From Klugiella xanthotipulae (GTDB lineage Bacteria > Actinomycetota > Actinomycetes > Actinomycetales > Microbacteriaceae), in NCBI RefSeq assembly GCF_006716695.1, contig NZ_VFPN01000001.1:1116001-1180000 (forward strand): a DNA stretch of 64,000 bases, in the 5' to 3' direction. This document shows, one piece after another, positions 24,447 through 38,393 of the stretch. How positions within the stretch are numbered: position 1 is the stretch's first letter; every line of letters begins with the position of its first letter. Both the position numbers and the translations under genes were made by a program. The notes beneath the pieces are model-generated. The model had not been told where the DNA came from. It was given only the letters and a program-made list of their open reading frames with translations, and ran no database searches.

Positions 24447-24902
24447 TCACCCCCGACGGTCAATCTCCGATTGGATCTCGCACAGCAACTCCTCCCGGTA
24501 GACCAGTGCAACGTCGTATCCGCTCACCTCAATGGTGGCAATGTCACGCGTGAACGGATCAACCGCGGCCTCCGCCTCGTGCCGCGCCAGCATGGCGGCG
24601 CGCGTCATGGCCAGACCCTGACCGATTGCGCGGCGCACCGCCCGAGCCTCAGGAGAGTGGTCGAGACCGTTGTAGATGTCCTCCGCGCTTGTCTGGTTAA
24701 GGTCGATGCGGCCCTGAAGCGTCCGCCAATCGGCCCCCCAATCACCAGCACGGCGTTTCTGGGCGGTGAGACGCTCCGCATCCTCCCCCTCTGCGCGCAC
24801 TCGAACAATCTCGTCGGCGCGGTGCCTGGCCTGCTGGGTTAGCTCCTCGGCCGCCTCCCGCATCTCGGCGAGCATACTGTTAAGGTGAATTGACCGACTC
24901 AT
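24447..24902 (-). CDS. Hypothetical helical protein of the WXG100-type operon
   Basis: A 151-residue mostly alpha-helical protein (SMLAEMREAAEELTQQARHR, charged throughout), then a short mixed C-terminal domain. No membrane segment or enzyme motif. Its ATG overlaps the stop of the WXG100-like gene by 4 bases, so it is the third coupled gene of that operon. Perhaps a chaperone or co-factor of the secreted proteins; the family is not recognised. Confidence 0.55.
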   Translation of the reverse strand: MSRSIHLNSMLAEMREAAEELTQQARHRADEIVRVRAEGEDAERLTAQKRRAGDWGADWRTLQGRIDLNQTSAEDIYNGLDHSPEARAVRRAIGQGLAMTRAAMLARHEAEAAVDPFTRDIATIEVSGYDVALVYREELLCEIQSEIDRRG

Positions 24903-25666
24903 CGCGCCCCCACCGACCGACCAGCGCCACCACCGGGTGACGATTCAGGCCCGGAGGAGCCCCGCCCAAGTACGCCCAGGACCCTGTCCCGAATACGTTT
25001 CAACAGGTCACCCACATCGTCCGCCTCCCCTTCTAGGTTCCGCAAAAACGCCAAGAAATTATTGACAGCCTCCAGCACCGTGTTCGCGGCATCGGCGGCG
25101 TCCTGCGACCAGGTGGCGATCCGATTCCGAAGGTTGCGGATGTCGTCAATGCGTCCACAAATATCATCGGCCCCGGACACGAGGTGCGACAGATTCTTCA
25201 GATGCTCGATCAACAGATTGATGGTGTTCACAATCACCGCGAGCGCCGCCTTCATCAGGCGGATCAAGTTCTCCAAGAACTCGGCAATCGAAAAGCAAAC
25301 ATCCGGATAGTCTGCTAGCCGCTCTGCAACAGCTTGGTTCTGTTGCATAAACGCGCTAGCGGCCTGACCCTCCCACCTGCCGACGAGTTGGGCCGGGATC
25401 GATTCCAGGTTCTCCGCCGTCGCAGCAATGGCCTTACCAACCCCCGTCCACGCATCGGCGGCGAGTTGCATAGCCCCCCAGTCGCCCCCAAGCGGCTTCA
25501 CAATCCACTCCTCAATGGGACTCCAGCTAATGACCTCGCTCAGCACCCAATCAACCGGACGCATCCACCCCTGGAGTTCGACAACAGTGTCGTGCAGAAA
25601 ATTATCCGGACCATTCCGAGGAAGAGACAGGCAGGATACCGGGTCGGCTGGCGCGGTAATAGTCAC
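24899..25666 (-). CDS. WXG100-like (ESX/type VII) protein
   Basis: A 255-residue helical protein. A central WEG turn at residues 98-100 sits between two long helices (AATAENLESIPAQLVGR and AASAFMQQNQAVAERL), the WXG100 layout of type VII secretion substrates. A hydrophobic helix pair follows at about residues 130-160 (MKAALAVIVNTINLLIEHL), then a coiled-coil C-terminus and a Ser/Gly tail. It is longer than a simple EsxA and more like the extended helical heads of LXG or PPE-like proteins. Coupled to both neighbours by 4-base overlaps. No EccC ATPase gene is in the window. Confidence 0.6.
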   Translation of the reverse strand: MTITAPADPVSCLSLPRNGPDNFLHDTVVELQGWMRPVDWVLSEVISWSPIEEWIVKPLGGDWGAMQLAADAWTGVGKAIAATAENLESIPAQLVGRWEGQAASAFMQQNQAVAERLADYPDVCFSIAEFLENLIRLMKAALAVIVNTINLLIEHLKNLSHLVSGADDICGRIDDIRNLRNRIATWSQDAADAANTVLEAVNNFLAFLRNLEGEADDVGDLLKRIRDRVLGVLGRGSSGPESSPGGGAGRSVGAR

Positions 25667-26472
25667 GAGTTGTTCCCCCTCGCCTCAAAATACGACGGGT
25701 AGTGGATGTTGCCCCACGAGCCTGACCTCCCAGAACCGTCAGCGGACCCCTGCACACCGTCGGCAAGAGCCTCGGGCTCGGGTACGCTGATCGGGTCACG
25801 ATTCTCCCAGGCCACCCGCAATTCTTCGGCGGTGCGCCCCAGAGGATCCGTTTCCGCACGACGTTCCCAGGCGGATGCCTCACGCAGCCGATCCACATCG
25901 GGGGCTGCTCCGTCACCATCACCCAGAGGGGCAATAGCGAGGGGCAGAGTGTGGTTTTCAAGCGAATCCCTCCCCCCCGGGGGTCCGAGAACAGGGTCAA
26001 TCGCAACAGCCGGAAGCGGAGTAACGGAATTGTCCGGCACCGGTTCGTGAGCAATTTCTCTCACGGGCCCCTCCTCTGCGGCCGGATCCGCGCTGGCCGG
26101 CTCCCCCGCCCCCGGCATTTCCCCACCAGGCACCTCCTGGCCCTCCCCACGGGGCTGGTCGAGGCGACCAATCTCGCGTATTCGAGCCTCCTCCTCTCGA
26201 ATGGTATCCGCCAGATAACCGGTGAGGTTGTGCGTGACCCCGTCGAACATCTCACCGAGACCTGAGAGGATCTCCCCCGTCACCCGGACGCCCGATGCGT
26301 AAAGCCCGCTCAACGGCTTCAGGATGGCACCCCACTCACCACCGCCCAGGTCACCGTGTGCGGTGAGAACTCCGCTTGCCCTCTCGACAGCGGCCCGTTG
26401 ATCCCGGTAAAAGCCGGTCAACTCCGGAAAAACCTCCGCTTCCACCACCAGCATGTAATCGTCACTCGCCAC
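25663..26472 (-). CDS. First gene of the WXG100-type operon
   Basis: A protein of about 269 residues. The N-terminal 100 residues are helical with GEWGAILKPL and YASGVRVTGEILSGLGEM, an EspB-like or WXG-like helical hairpin. The rest is acidic, Pro/Gly/Glu-rich and probably disordered, ending near WGNIHYPSYFEARGNNS. I chose the GTG at 26472 because GAGAGGTGAG precedes it at good spacing; the ATG at 26493 is possible. The stop overlaps the next start by 4 bases. Function unknown. Confidence 0.55.
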   Translation of the reverse strand: MASDDYMLVVEAEVFPELTGFYRDQRAAVERASGVLTAHGDLGGGEWGAILKPLSGLYASGVRVTGEILSGLGEMFDGVTHNLTGYLADTIREEEARIREIGRLDQPRGEGQEVPGGEMPGAGEPASADPAAEEGPVREIAHEPVPDNSVTPLPAVAIDPVLGPPGGRDSLENHTLPLAIAPLGDGDGAAPDVDRLREASAWERRAETDPLGRTAEELRVAWENRDPISVPEPEALADGVQGSADGSGRSGSWGNIHYPSYFEARGNNS

Positions 26473-26493
26473 ACTCTCACCTCTCGTCATCAC

Positions 26494-26723
26494 CCGTTAT
26501 AGCCGACACCACCGACACCCACAGAAAAGGGCGTCCCGATATCTCGGCAACGCCCCCACCGCTGTGTCTTCGGGTAAAGAATCCGACCCACAACCATGTG
26601 ACACCCTACGGCATGTGTTATTCACAACGCAATGTGTTTTCCACAGGGGTGACACCGCCCTCCCATCACAACGTTGCCCCCCCGTGGACCCACCGCATGA
26701 CACGATTCTGGCGATACCCGCGG
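26494..26723. other. Intergenic region upstream of the WXG100 operon
   Basis: Contains TTTTCCACA (26639-26647) and TTATTCACA-like sequence, both near-matches to DnaA boxes. No gene is supported. It lies between the WXG100 operon start and the end of the copD-ctaG gene, so it holds the operon's promoter, which I cannot pin down. Confidence 0.4.
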
Positions 26724-28799
26724 TTACTCGACGGCCGTGCCCGCCTTCGCCGCACCACTAGCAGCATCAGCCGCCGCGATCCGTGCCGCCGCCCGCTCGT
26801 CAGCGCGCTGATCGCGGGCCGCCATCTGCTCCAGCATCGCGTTGTACTCGTTCAGATCAGCATCACCGGTCCGGTCCGCATTGCGATCGGTGCGCTTGGA
26901 CTCTTTATCGTCATTTTTACTCCACATCACGGCCACCATAATGGCCAGCACGAGGGTGGGGATCTCCCCAATACTCCACGCGATGCCACCGCCGTTCTGT
27001 TGGTCAACGAGCGGAAGCGCCCCCCACGTACGACCCATCGCTCCGTACCAATCGGCGAGCATCAGGCCCGTGCCTGTCATAATCGCCAGGCCAAAGAATG
27101 CGTGGAATGCCATGGTGCCCAGCAACAGCAACAGTCGGAACGGATAGGGCAAGCGATACTTGACCGGATCAATTCCCACAAGTGATTGGGCGAATAGGTA
27201 CCCGCTCATCAGGAAGTGCACAAGCATCCACTGGTGCCCCAGGTGCTCGGTTGTCGCCCAACGGAACAGGCCCGAGTAGTAGAACACCCACAGCGACCCG
27301 GCAAACATGATGGCCGCAAAGATCGGGTGGGAGATCACGTTGGCCCAGGGTGTGTGCACGGCCCACAGAATCCACTCACGAACTCCGCGCGAGCCATCCT
27401 GACGCTTCTTAACCGCGCGGGCAGCAAGCGTCACGGGAGCGCCAAACACGAGCATCACCGGGATGGCCATGGTCAGCACCATATGCCCCATCATGTGCAC
27501 GCTAAAAAGGTAGCGCTCATATACGTTGAGCGCGCCATTAGTGGCGTAGAAGAGGGCGAGGAGACCGAGACACCACAGCACCGTGCGGTACACAGGCCAG
27601 GAGTCCCCCCGCTTGCGTAGTCGCCACACACCGGCCAGGTAGAAGAAGATTCCACACGCCACAATCAACGTCCACAGCGGATCAAAGCGCCACTCGGTAA
27701 AGTACGAGCCGATGCCCGTAATTTCCGGCGGAAGGGGTTCGCCGGTGAGGAATTGCGCGGGTTGGGAACCATCCACATCGGAAGCGGGAACCTGTGACAC
27801 CGGGGTTTGGGTCCGGCCAAGGGCGACCGCAACGCCGGAAGCAGCCCCCATAAAAAACAGTTCGGAGGCGACGAGCACCCAGAAGTAGCGCATCCGCAGC
27901 CGGGGTGTCTGTGACATCTTCCCCGTCAGAAATTTCCGCTGGAAAACCCCGCACAACCCGAGGATCGTCAGCAGGCCCACCTTAGACAGCACAAGAATCC
28001 CGTAGGGGCCCCACAGGCTCTCAAGCGTTCCCAGGCGCAGCTGAGCACTCACATAACCGGAAAAAGCCACCACAATAAAAGCGAGAAGCGCCAATGACGA
28101 GTACCGACCCACCAGGATAATCATCCGTTTGGCCTCCACCCGGGGCGACAGGATGGCCAGGCACACAAGCCCGCCCAGCCACACCGCAGCCGCAACCAGG
28201 TGAAGCCCGAGCCCGTTCACAGCGGCATCGTGCCCGGCGCTGCCGGCGGCATGACCCTGCAAAGCCATGGGCACCAGGGACGCCAGGGCGACAACAACAA
28301 CGAGAAGCAACACGCGTTGGTCTCGCACGGCAAAACACAAAACCGTCACGATCGACGCGAGCAGTATGACAACAAGCCAGGTCTGACCGAGTGGAATCTG
28401 GGAGACGAACTGCCCCAGCGCCATCCCAAACTTATCGTCAAAGCCAAATGTGACGTCGGGCGCGATCTCCAGGAAGGTCAGGATCGTGACGGCTATTGCG
28501 CTCACGGTGTAGGCACCCGCCGCACCTGCTGCGGTATCCAGCGCCAGGTCGTACTCTTTTTTCCCGGGAGATAGCGCAAAGCACGCCAGGACAAGAGAGC
28601 CAATGGCGACTGCAGCCGAGAGATTCACCACTAGTCCGGCGATGGGGCGCCCATAACGAACCGCAGCACCGGGGTCAATCGAAGAGAGCGCGCTGGTCGG
28701 CGGGGCGGCTGCTCCACCAACGGCAAGACTGATGAGTAGCGCAATAAGCCCGGATAGCAGCAGAAGACCAGGCCCAACGACGCGGAGTAATCGGGGCAC
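26724..28799 (-). CDS. CopD-CtaG fusion membrane protein
   Basis: A 691-residue polytopic membrane protein with roughly 15 segments. The N-terminal half resembles CopD, a copper-uptake protein (HAAGSAGHDAAVNGLGLHLV, AAAVWLGGLVCLAI, FSGYVSAQLRL). The C-terminal half is a caa3-type CtaG domain (HMMGHMVLTMAIPVMLVFGA, WMLVHFLMSGYLFAQSLVGI, HAFFGLAIM), with histidines that bind copper. It probably delivers copper to cytochrome c oxidase. The fused form is normal in actinobacteria. The charged tail past residue 640 is disordered. Confidence 0.88.
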   Translation of the reverse strand: MPRLLRVVGPGLLLLSGLIALLISLAVGGAAAPPTSALSSIDPGAAVRYGRPIAGLVVNLSAAVAIGSLVLACFALSPGKKEYDLALDTAAGAAGAYTVSAIAVTILTFLEIAPDVTFGFDDKFGMALGQFVSQIPLGQTWLVVILLASIVTVLCFAVRDQRVLLLVVVVALASLVPMALQGHAAGSAGHDAAVNGLGLHLVAAAVWLGGLVCLAILSPRVEAKRMIILVGRYSSLALLAFIVVAFSGYVSAQLRLGTLESLWGPYGILVLSKVGLLTILGLCGVFQRKFLTGKMSQTPRLRMRYFWVLVASELFFMGAASGVAVALGRTQTPVSQVPASDVDGSQPAQFLTGEPLPPEITGIGSYFTEWRFDPLWTLIVACGIFFYLAGVWRLRKRGDSWPVYRTVLWCLGLLALFYATNGALNVYERYLFSVHMMGHMVLTMAIPVMLVFGAPVTLAARAVKKRQDGSRGVREWILWAVHTPWANVISHPIFAAIMFAGSLWVFYYSGLFRWATTEHLGHQWMLVHFLMSGYLFAQSLVGIDPVKYRLPYPFRLLLLLGTMAFHAFFGLAIMTGTGLMLADWYGAMGRTWGALPLVDQQNGGGIAWSIGEIPTLVLAIMVAVMWSKNDDKESKRTDRNADRTGDADLNEYNAMLEQMAARDQRADERAAARIAAADAASGAAKAGTAVE

Positions 28800-28867
28800 A
28801 CGTCTACCCTACGCGCTACCGTGGGGTCGAGCACACCGGGCCGGGGTTGTGTGGGCTTTAACCCGAA

Positions 28868-28899
28868 GAGGGAGCGCCCCCGAGTGGGTGCGCTCCCTC
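28868..28899 (-). terminator. Hairpin after hup
   Basis: A 10-bp GC stem, GAGGGAGCGC against GCGCTCCCTC, with extra CCCC/GGGT pairing in the loop, 15 bases past the HU stop codon. Confidence 0.75.
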
Positions 28900-28914
28900 A
28901 GAGTCTTGGAAGGA

Positions 28915-29193
28915 CTACTTGACCGAAGCCTTCAGCTTGCTGCCAACGCTCACCTTGACACGCTTGCCCGCGGGGATGTTGATGGTCTCACCCGTCTGAG
29001 GGTTGCGACCCGTGCGAGCGGAGGTGTCGGCTGACTCGAAGGCGATCCAGCCGGGAACAGTGACCTTACCGCCAGCAGCAACGGTCTCGGACACGGCAGC
29101 AAAGAAGCCGTCAACAACGCTGAGTACAGCAGCCTGGCTCTGGCCGGTCTCCGCAGCGATCTTGACAACAAGTTCAGTCTTGTTCAATGACAT
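28915..29193 (-). CDS. hup: HU-family DNA-binding protein
   Basis: A 92-residue nucleoid protein that bends and compacts DNA. It shows the full HU pattern: MSLNKTELVVKIAAETGQSQ, the core VDGFFAAVSETVAAGGKVTV, and the arm ARTGRNPQTGETINIPAGK. It lacks the long Lys/Ala-rich tail of mycobacterial HupB. Monocistronic, closed by the hairpin just downstream, with about 150 bases of promoter region upstream. Confidence 0.97.
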   Translation of the reverse strand: MSLNKTELVVKIAAETGQSQAAVLSVVDGFFAAVSETVAAGGKVTVPGWIAFESADTSARTGRNPQTGETINIPAGKRVKVSVGSKLKASVK

Positions 29194-29340
29194 TGTGGGT
29201 GTCCTCCTTGGACGTTCAGTGCTGCTGAAACTACAGCCCGTTTGTTCTGTCGCTCGGCAAAAGGTTCTGCCTCGCGTGATCGAACGATCGCCTGTAATCT
29301 ACCAGCTTTTCGCGCAAATTCTGCATTTTTCGGCGGTATT

Positions 29341-30456
29341 TCAAGATGCAGCGTGTCGTGTTTTCCGTGCGAGCTGCCGTTTCTCCGTGACCGATTGCAG
29401 CGTCGTCAGCAGAATCTGGGCGGAGCGCGTCCAGGAGAACGTACGGATGTGCGCGCTCCCGCTCTCGATCACGGCCTCCCTCACCTCAAAATCGTTGAGT
29501 TTCCGCACTTTTTCGGCAAAATCTTCGGGACTATCCGGCGCAAAATACAGGGCACCGCCCGCCGCAACCTCCCGGAAGATGGGGAGGTCACTCACCACAG
29601 CCGATACCCCGAGGGCAAGCGCTTCCGCCAGGGGCAATCCGTACCCCTCATCTTTGCTTCCACTCACCAAGATGGCGTTATCCCGCAGCAATCGGGCATA
29701 CTCTTCATCCGTCACCCCGCCGTGAAAAACCACCCGGGAGCCCGACGGAATGATGGCCGCAAGCTCCGCCCTGCGCTGGGGGCTGATCCGGCTCAGCAAG
29801 TGCAATGTGTGCTGGGGCAGGCCCGCCATCCCCCGGATAAGCGTCTCCACATTCTTATACGGCATAAACGAGCCCATGTAGATGAGATTGGTGGGAGCCT
29901 CCCTCGGCACCTCACGGTAGGGGCTCAGCGCATCATCCGGGCGGGGCGCATTCGGGATCACCACAATCGGTCGCTTCGTCAGCCGCACCCGCTCAAAGTC
30001 TCGCTTACTCGTCTCGCTCACGGTCGCCACCATATCCGCCGCGTTCAGCGTTGCCCGCTGAGGCAGGTAGCTCAGGTGGAACATCCGCCACCCCAGCCGG
30101 ATTGGCCAGGCCAGGTCTCGGGGGGGCGTGCGGTGTCGATAGTAGATCATGTCGTGCAGGGTCAGAATCAGGCCAAAGCGGCGCCCGGCCGTCCCCATTG
30201 TTTGCATGGGTGAGAACACCACATCGGGTCGGTGCTTGTTCAGAATGCGCGCCGTCCACGGCTCCTTCGCCGAGGTCGGCGGGTGGATCAGCACGCAATC
30301 GGCACCCGCAGGCAGTGAGGCCCGCTGCGCGTCATCGTGGATGAGAAAGGTTACCGGGATGAATTCGGCCAGCGCCGCCCCCAACTCGGCCGAGTACCGG
30401 CTGATGCCGTCGTGAAAGTCGGTTCGAATGTAGCGGGCGTCGAACAGAACCTTCAT
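29341..30456 (-). CDS. GT4-family glycosyltransferase
   Basis: A 371-residue GT-B glycosyltransferase that probably adds a sugar to a cell-envelope glycan or lipid. The N-terminal domain opens MKVLFDARYIRTDFHDGISR, and LTLHDMIYYRHR is typical of GT4 enzymes related to mannosyltransferases. The C-terminal donor-binding domain has YMGSFMPYKNVETLI and the E-x7-E region SKDEGYGLPLAEALALG. The ATG at 30456 gives a canonical N-terminus; the longer frame to 30504 does not. Stand-alone gene; a strong terminator separates it from rpsN. Confidence 0.88.
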   Translation of the reverse strand: MKVLFDARYIRTDFHDGISRYSAELGAALAEFIPVTFLIHDDAQRASLPAGADCVLIHPPTSAKEPWTARILNKHRPDVVFSPMQTMGTAGRRFGLILTLHDMIYYRHRTPPRDLAWPIRLGWRMFHLSYLPQRATLNAADMVATVSETSKRDFERVRLTKRPIVVIPNAPRPDDALSPYREVPREAPTNLIYMGSFMPYKNVETLIRGMAGLPQHTLHLLSRISPQRRAELAAIIPSGSRVVFHGGVTDEEYARLLRDNAILVSGSKDEGYGLPLAEALALGVSAVVSDLPIFREVAAGGALYFAPDSPEDFAEKVRKLNDFEVREAVIESGSAHIRTFSWTRSAQILLTTLQSVTEKRQLARKTRHAAS

Positions 30457-30512
30457 GGTTATCGAGACTACCAGCGGCATCCCGCACCACCCTCCGGCGC
30501 ACAACCGTTAAC

Positions 30513-30552
30513 ATCAAGAGGGCATCATCCTGATGGATGATGCCCTCTTGAT
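30513..30552 (-). terminator. Perfect 18-bp terminator between rpsN and the glycosyltransferase
   Basis: ATCAAGAGGGCATCATCC pairs without mismatch with GGATGATGCCCTCTTGAT across a TGAT loop. It ends the rpmB-rpmG-rpsN transcript. Confidence 0.9.
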
Positions 30553-30577
30553 TATTCGAGTTGCCCCGAACGGATGC

Positions 30578-30883
30578 TTACCAGCTCGACTTGGTGATAC
30601 CGGGCAGTTCACCACGGTGTGCCATGTCGCGGAAACGCACACGGGAGACACCGTACTTGGTGAGCACACCACGGGGACGGCCGTCGATCACGTCGCGGCT
30701 CCGAACACGCACGGGCGACGCGTTGCGGGGAAGCTTCTGCAGCCCCACGCGTGCAGCCTCACGGCTCTCATCGGTGCCCTTGGGATCAATCAGGGCCTTC
30801 TTCAGCTCAAGACGCTTCGCGGCATAGCGCGCGACGATCTCCTGGCGCTGGTTGTTCTTCGCAATCATGCTCTTCTTAGCCAT
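30578..30883 (-). CDS. rpsN: 30S ribosomal protein S14 (zinc-free type)
   Basis: A 101-residue S14 beginning [20 protein letters not shown] and ending [12 protein letters not shown]. The zinc-binding CxxC pairs of the short C+ form are absent, so this is the long C- type. Such copies replace the zinc form when zinc is scarce and are often under Zur control. Last gene of the rpmB-rpmG-rpsN operon. Confidence 0.96.
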   Translation of the reverse strand: MAKKSMIAKNNQRQEIVARYAAKRLELKKALIDPKGTDESREAARVGLQKLPRNASPVRVRSRDVIDGRPRGVLTKYGVSRVRFRDMAHRGELPGITKSSW

Positions 30884-30885
30884 GT

Positions 30886-31053
30886 TTAGCGCTCCTCTCG
30901 GAATTCAACGTGCTTACGCACTACGGGATCGTACTTCTTGAGCACGAGGCGGTCGGGGTTGTTACGACGGTTCTTGCGCGTCACGTAGGTGTATCCCGTG
31001 CCTGCAGTCGAACGCATCTTGATGATCGGACGTACGTCTTGTGCCTTAGCCAT
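30886..31053 (-). CDS. rpmG: 50S ribosomal protein L33
   Basis: A 55-residue protein, [20 protein letters not shown] onward, ending [11 protein letters not shown]. It contains [20 protein letters not shown], the L33 core, and no cysteines, so it is the zinc-free form. It starts where rpmB ends, with overlapping stop and start codons. Confidence 0.96.
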   Translation of the reverse strand: MAKAQDVRPIIKMRSTAGTGYTYVTRKNRRNNPDRLVLKKYDPVVRKHVEFREER

Positions 31054-31289
31054 TAGATCTTCTCCCCTCGGGCGAGCAGGTCTTTAACAACCGACTCGAT
31101 ACCGCGAGCATCAATGACCTTGATGCCCTTTACCGACAGTGTCAGAGTAACGTTGCGACGAAGCGACGGTACGTAGTACGTCTTCTTCTGGATGTTCGGG
31201 TCAAAACGACGCTTGGTGCGTCGGTGTGAGTGTGAAATGTTGTGCCCAAAGCCGGGAACGGCTCCGGTCACCTGGCAGACTGCTGCCAT
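31053..31289 (-). CDS. rpmB: 50S ribosomal protein L28
   Basis: A 78-residue L28 with [20 protein letters not shown] and [20 protein letters not shown]. It has a single Cys at position 5 and no CxxC pairs, so it does not look zinc-bound. First gene of a three-gene operon whose order, rpmB-rpmG-rpsN, matches the Zur-regulated C- cluster of mycobacteria. I do not see a clear Zur box within the 200 bases upstream. Confidence 0.96.
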   Translation of the reverse strand: MAAVCQVTGAVPGFGHNISHSHRRTKRRFDPNIQKKTYYVPSLRRNVTLTLSVKGIKVIDARGIESVVKDLLARGEKI

Positions 31290-31488
31290 AGTTATCCTCC
31301 ATCAATACCGCAGGACGAATGTCCTGCCCAAGATCTCTTGTCGGCACAAGCCTCTGGCCATCTTTCGAGAGCTGAGAGCGCCTGTGCGATCTGTGCGGGG
31401 AAGTCCACACAGCCAAAGAGCAACTATACACACATTCTGCCAACTATGCCAACGCGAATCTGTGACCCGACCCCCGTTTTCGGATGCT

Positions 31489-32352
31489 CTAGTCGCAGGC
31501 GATCCCGTCACCGTCCCGATCCAGATCGTAAATATCACTCCCGACCACCGTCACCGGCCCCCTCACATAGGAAGGGCCGTTACCGCTTCCGCCAGAGCAG
31601 TCCACGTCAGAGTCAACGGGAACGCACGCCCCCGTGTAGTTGGGATCACATCCGGATGCCGCAGCGGGTGCCGGCACCGGAGCGGGCACCCTGGTCCCGT
31701 TGGTCGTCACCTGGTTGACCGGCTCCCGAGTCACCGTCGTTGAGGCAATCACACGGGCCACCTCCACACCATCCTCGTAGGTCACGCGATACATCGTGGT
31801 CCGCTCGCCGTTGACGCCCGATACCGTCACAACGCTGGTGCCCACATCCATCCCGCCGCTCTCCGCAACCGTGCTCTCGAAGGGAATCGGCTCCACGACG
31901 GGAACGTCGGCCTCCGTCACCACCGGCCCTGTCGGCGTAGAGCTGGGTAGCGCTGTCGAATGCCCGGATGTGGTGACCGCCGCGACCGAAACATCCGGAT
32001 CCCTCTGCGCTCCGTATGCGGCCGAACCCACCAGTACCACAATCAGCCCGGCCCCGAGGGTCACAACAGAAGCACGTCGTGACCGCAACCACAGCGTGTG
32101 CAGCCGACCGGATGCTGTCCCACACAGACCCACAATCAGCAGCGGCAAGCCCACAAAGATCAAAAATCCCCCCAGGCCACCGGCGAGAAGTCCCAGTAGC
32201 GCACACCCTCCTGCCACCACCAGGACGGCGGTCCGGGCGATGGGCCACGGCAGGGATATCGCATCCTCGCGCTCCTCGTTGCGCTTCCCAGCCAACTGTT
32301 CGACACCCTGCACACCCGCGTGCTTACGGGCACCTTCGTACTGCTCGTTCAT
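31489..32352 (-). CDS. G5 and excalibur domain surface protein
   Basis: A 287-residue membrane-anchored protein. A short cytoplasmic start precedes two to three hydrophobic segments at about residues 36-110 (TAVLVVAGGCALLGLLAGGL). Outside are a Ser/Thr/Pro linker, a G5 domain (IPFESTVAESGGMDVGTSVV, then YEDGVEVARVIASTTVTREP) and a C-terminal excalibur calcium motif, DLDRDGDGIACD. G5 domains bind N-acetylglucosamine-containing glycans, so wall attachment or remodelling is likely. The ATG at 32352 is preferred; the longer frame adds only 12 residues. Confidence 0.87.
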   Translation of the reverse strand: MNEQYEGARKHAGVQGVEQLAGKRNEEREDAISLPWPIARTAVLVVAGGCALLGLLAGGLGGFLIFVGLPLLIVGLCGTASGRLHTLWLRSRRASVVTLGAGLIVVLVGSAAYGAQRDPDVSVAAVTTSGHSTALPSSTPTGPVVTEADVPVVEPIPFESTVAESGGMDVGTSVVTVSGVNGERTTMYRVTYEDGVEVARVIASTTVTREPVNQVTTNGTRVPAPVPAPAAASGCDPNYTGACVPVDSDVDCSGGSGNGPSYVRGPVTVVGSDIYDLDRDGDGIACD

Positions 32353-32590
32353 ATCCCCACCCTCTTCGCTCACCATTAAGCGGCACACGGTTTCACAAAC
32401 CGATCACTCAGTATGTGCGTGCCGTCAACATCATCTCAGACGGTGCGATTCTCGCAAAATCGCACCTCTGGCTGAGTACAGGCGCGACGATAGAAAAACT
32501 CGCCGTCATCCGAAGAACGAGAGGAACAGTAACTCTCAGCAAGCCAACAAACCCACAGGAAGGAGAACACAGCTAGAAAGAAGTTGTTAA
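32353..32590. other. Intergenic region before the rRNA operon's end
   Basis: No gene supported. It separates the G5 protein start from the rRNA terminator and should hold the promoter of the G5 gene; no clear motif is seen. Confidence 0.4.
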
Positions 32591-32595
32591 CGCAA

Positions 32596-32623
32596 GAAAG
32601 CCACCCATTTCTGGGTGGCTTTC
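32596..32623 (-). terminator. rRNA operon terminator
   Basis: A perfect 12-bp stem, GAAAGCCACCCA against TGGGTGGCTTTC, with a TTTC loop, 12 bases past the end of 5S rRNA. Confidence 0.9.
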
Positions 32624-32634
32624 TCACAGGTTAA

Positions 32635-32753
32635 GTTCGGCGGTGACCTACTCTCCCACAGGGTCCCCCCTGCAGTACCATCGGCGCAACGAGTCTTAGC
32701 TTCCGGGTTCGGAATGTAACCGGGCGTTTCCCTCGCGCTATGGCCGCCGAAAC
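32635..32753 (-). rRNA. rrf: 5S ribosomal RNA
   Basis: About 119 bases beginning GTTTCGGCGGCCATAGCGCG on the minus strand, with the conserved CCCGGTTACATTCCGAACCC and GATGGTACTGC segments and matching closing ends (CGGCGG/CCGCCG). Ends are approximate. Confidence 0.96.
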
Positions 32754-32832
32754 ACTATTGATGTATCAAACGAAAAGTAACACACAACAAAGTTTGTGTC
32801 ACTAGTTCTCGACCGTACATCGAGAACCACAA

Positions 32833-36104
<3,272 letters not shown>

Positions 36105-36107
36105 GTG

Positions 36108-36120
36108 TAGTTCTCAAAGT
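36108..36120 (-). promoter_or_regulatory. boxA-like antitermination site before 23S
   Basis: The minus strand reads ACTTTGAGAACTA, close to the Gram-positive rRNA boxA. The same TTGAGAACT core occurs in the 16S leader. NusB/S10 binding would keep polymerase processive through the 23S gene. The rest of the 16S-23S spacer (35989-36399) has no tRNA gene. Confidence 0.6.
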
Positions 36121-36396
36121 ACGGGCGGTACCAAACCTCAACCAGGAAACAATTCCTGACCTCAGTAAGGCCCAGAAGGAACAGTCACAACCCAAAGGTC
36201 ATGCCCGGTCCCTCAGGACCCAACAGCGTGCAAACACCACACCCCCGGCACAGCCCGTTCCAAATCCCCGAAGAGACCGTACTAAAACCACACCATCCGG
36301 CATGATGCATCAATGTCAATGTTCCACCCATGAGCAACCACCAGGAAACATTCGCTCCTGTAATGGCTCTGGACACTCCGAAGAGCGCCAAATGCT

Positions 36397-37925
<1,529 letters not shown>

Positions 37926-38111
37926 ATTAATAAGCAGCAAGCAAGCTCGCCACTAAATCTTGTGCATGAAGCCACCGGAAAAAGGCGGACAACACACGAG
38001 TTTGATCTGACTAAATCAGATTGTCTGACAATCTGTCTAATCCAAAGGAATCTCTCCCACCAACCAAAGCTGATGGCGAGGATAATTTGGCATTTGACAT
38101 TGTGCACGCTG

Positions 38112-38124
38112 TTGAGTTCTCAAG
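38112..38124 (-). promoter_or_regulatory. boxA-like antitermination site in the 16S leader
   Basis: The minus strand reads CTTGAGAACTCAA, sharing TTGAGAACT with the site before 23S. It lies about 190 bases upstream of mature 16S. Confidence 0.6.
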
Positions 38125-38178
38125 GATCGGACGCACCAGAGTTCCAGTCTCACAACCTGCCCTCTAGGCAACTTCTCT

Positions 38179-38207
38179 ATCCTGCCACTCCCACAAGCTC
38201 CTGTCAA
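38179..38207 (-). promoter_or_regulatory. Candidate rRNA operon promoter
   Basis: On the minus strand, a perfect TTGACA (38207-38202) is followed after 17 bases by CAGGAT (38184-38179). Position and spacing suit a strong rRNA promoter, though the -10 is imperfect. Confidence 0.4.
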
Positions 38208-38393
38208 ATCAACCCCGCCATAACAGCAGAAGAAAAGAACCTGACACTCACAAGAGCAGGAGTTACATCATCACACTAAAACCTGACCCCCGCAACCAAG
38301 CAGGGAATGTGGAGTATGAATCGGTGCCACTTGAGGCCGGCGAGCTAACCGCTCTGCCGCACCTGTGGGGTACTTGGATTACATTACAGCCGA

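Noticed and set aside
38281-38370. tRNA-like sequence on the minus strand (GAGC-GGTTA-GCTC arm)
   Set aside because: The D-arm loop is too short, no anticodon stem or T-arm follows, and the acceptor does not close.
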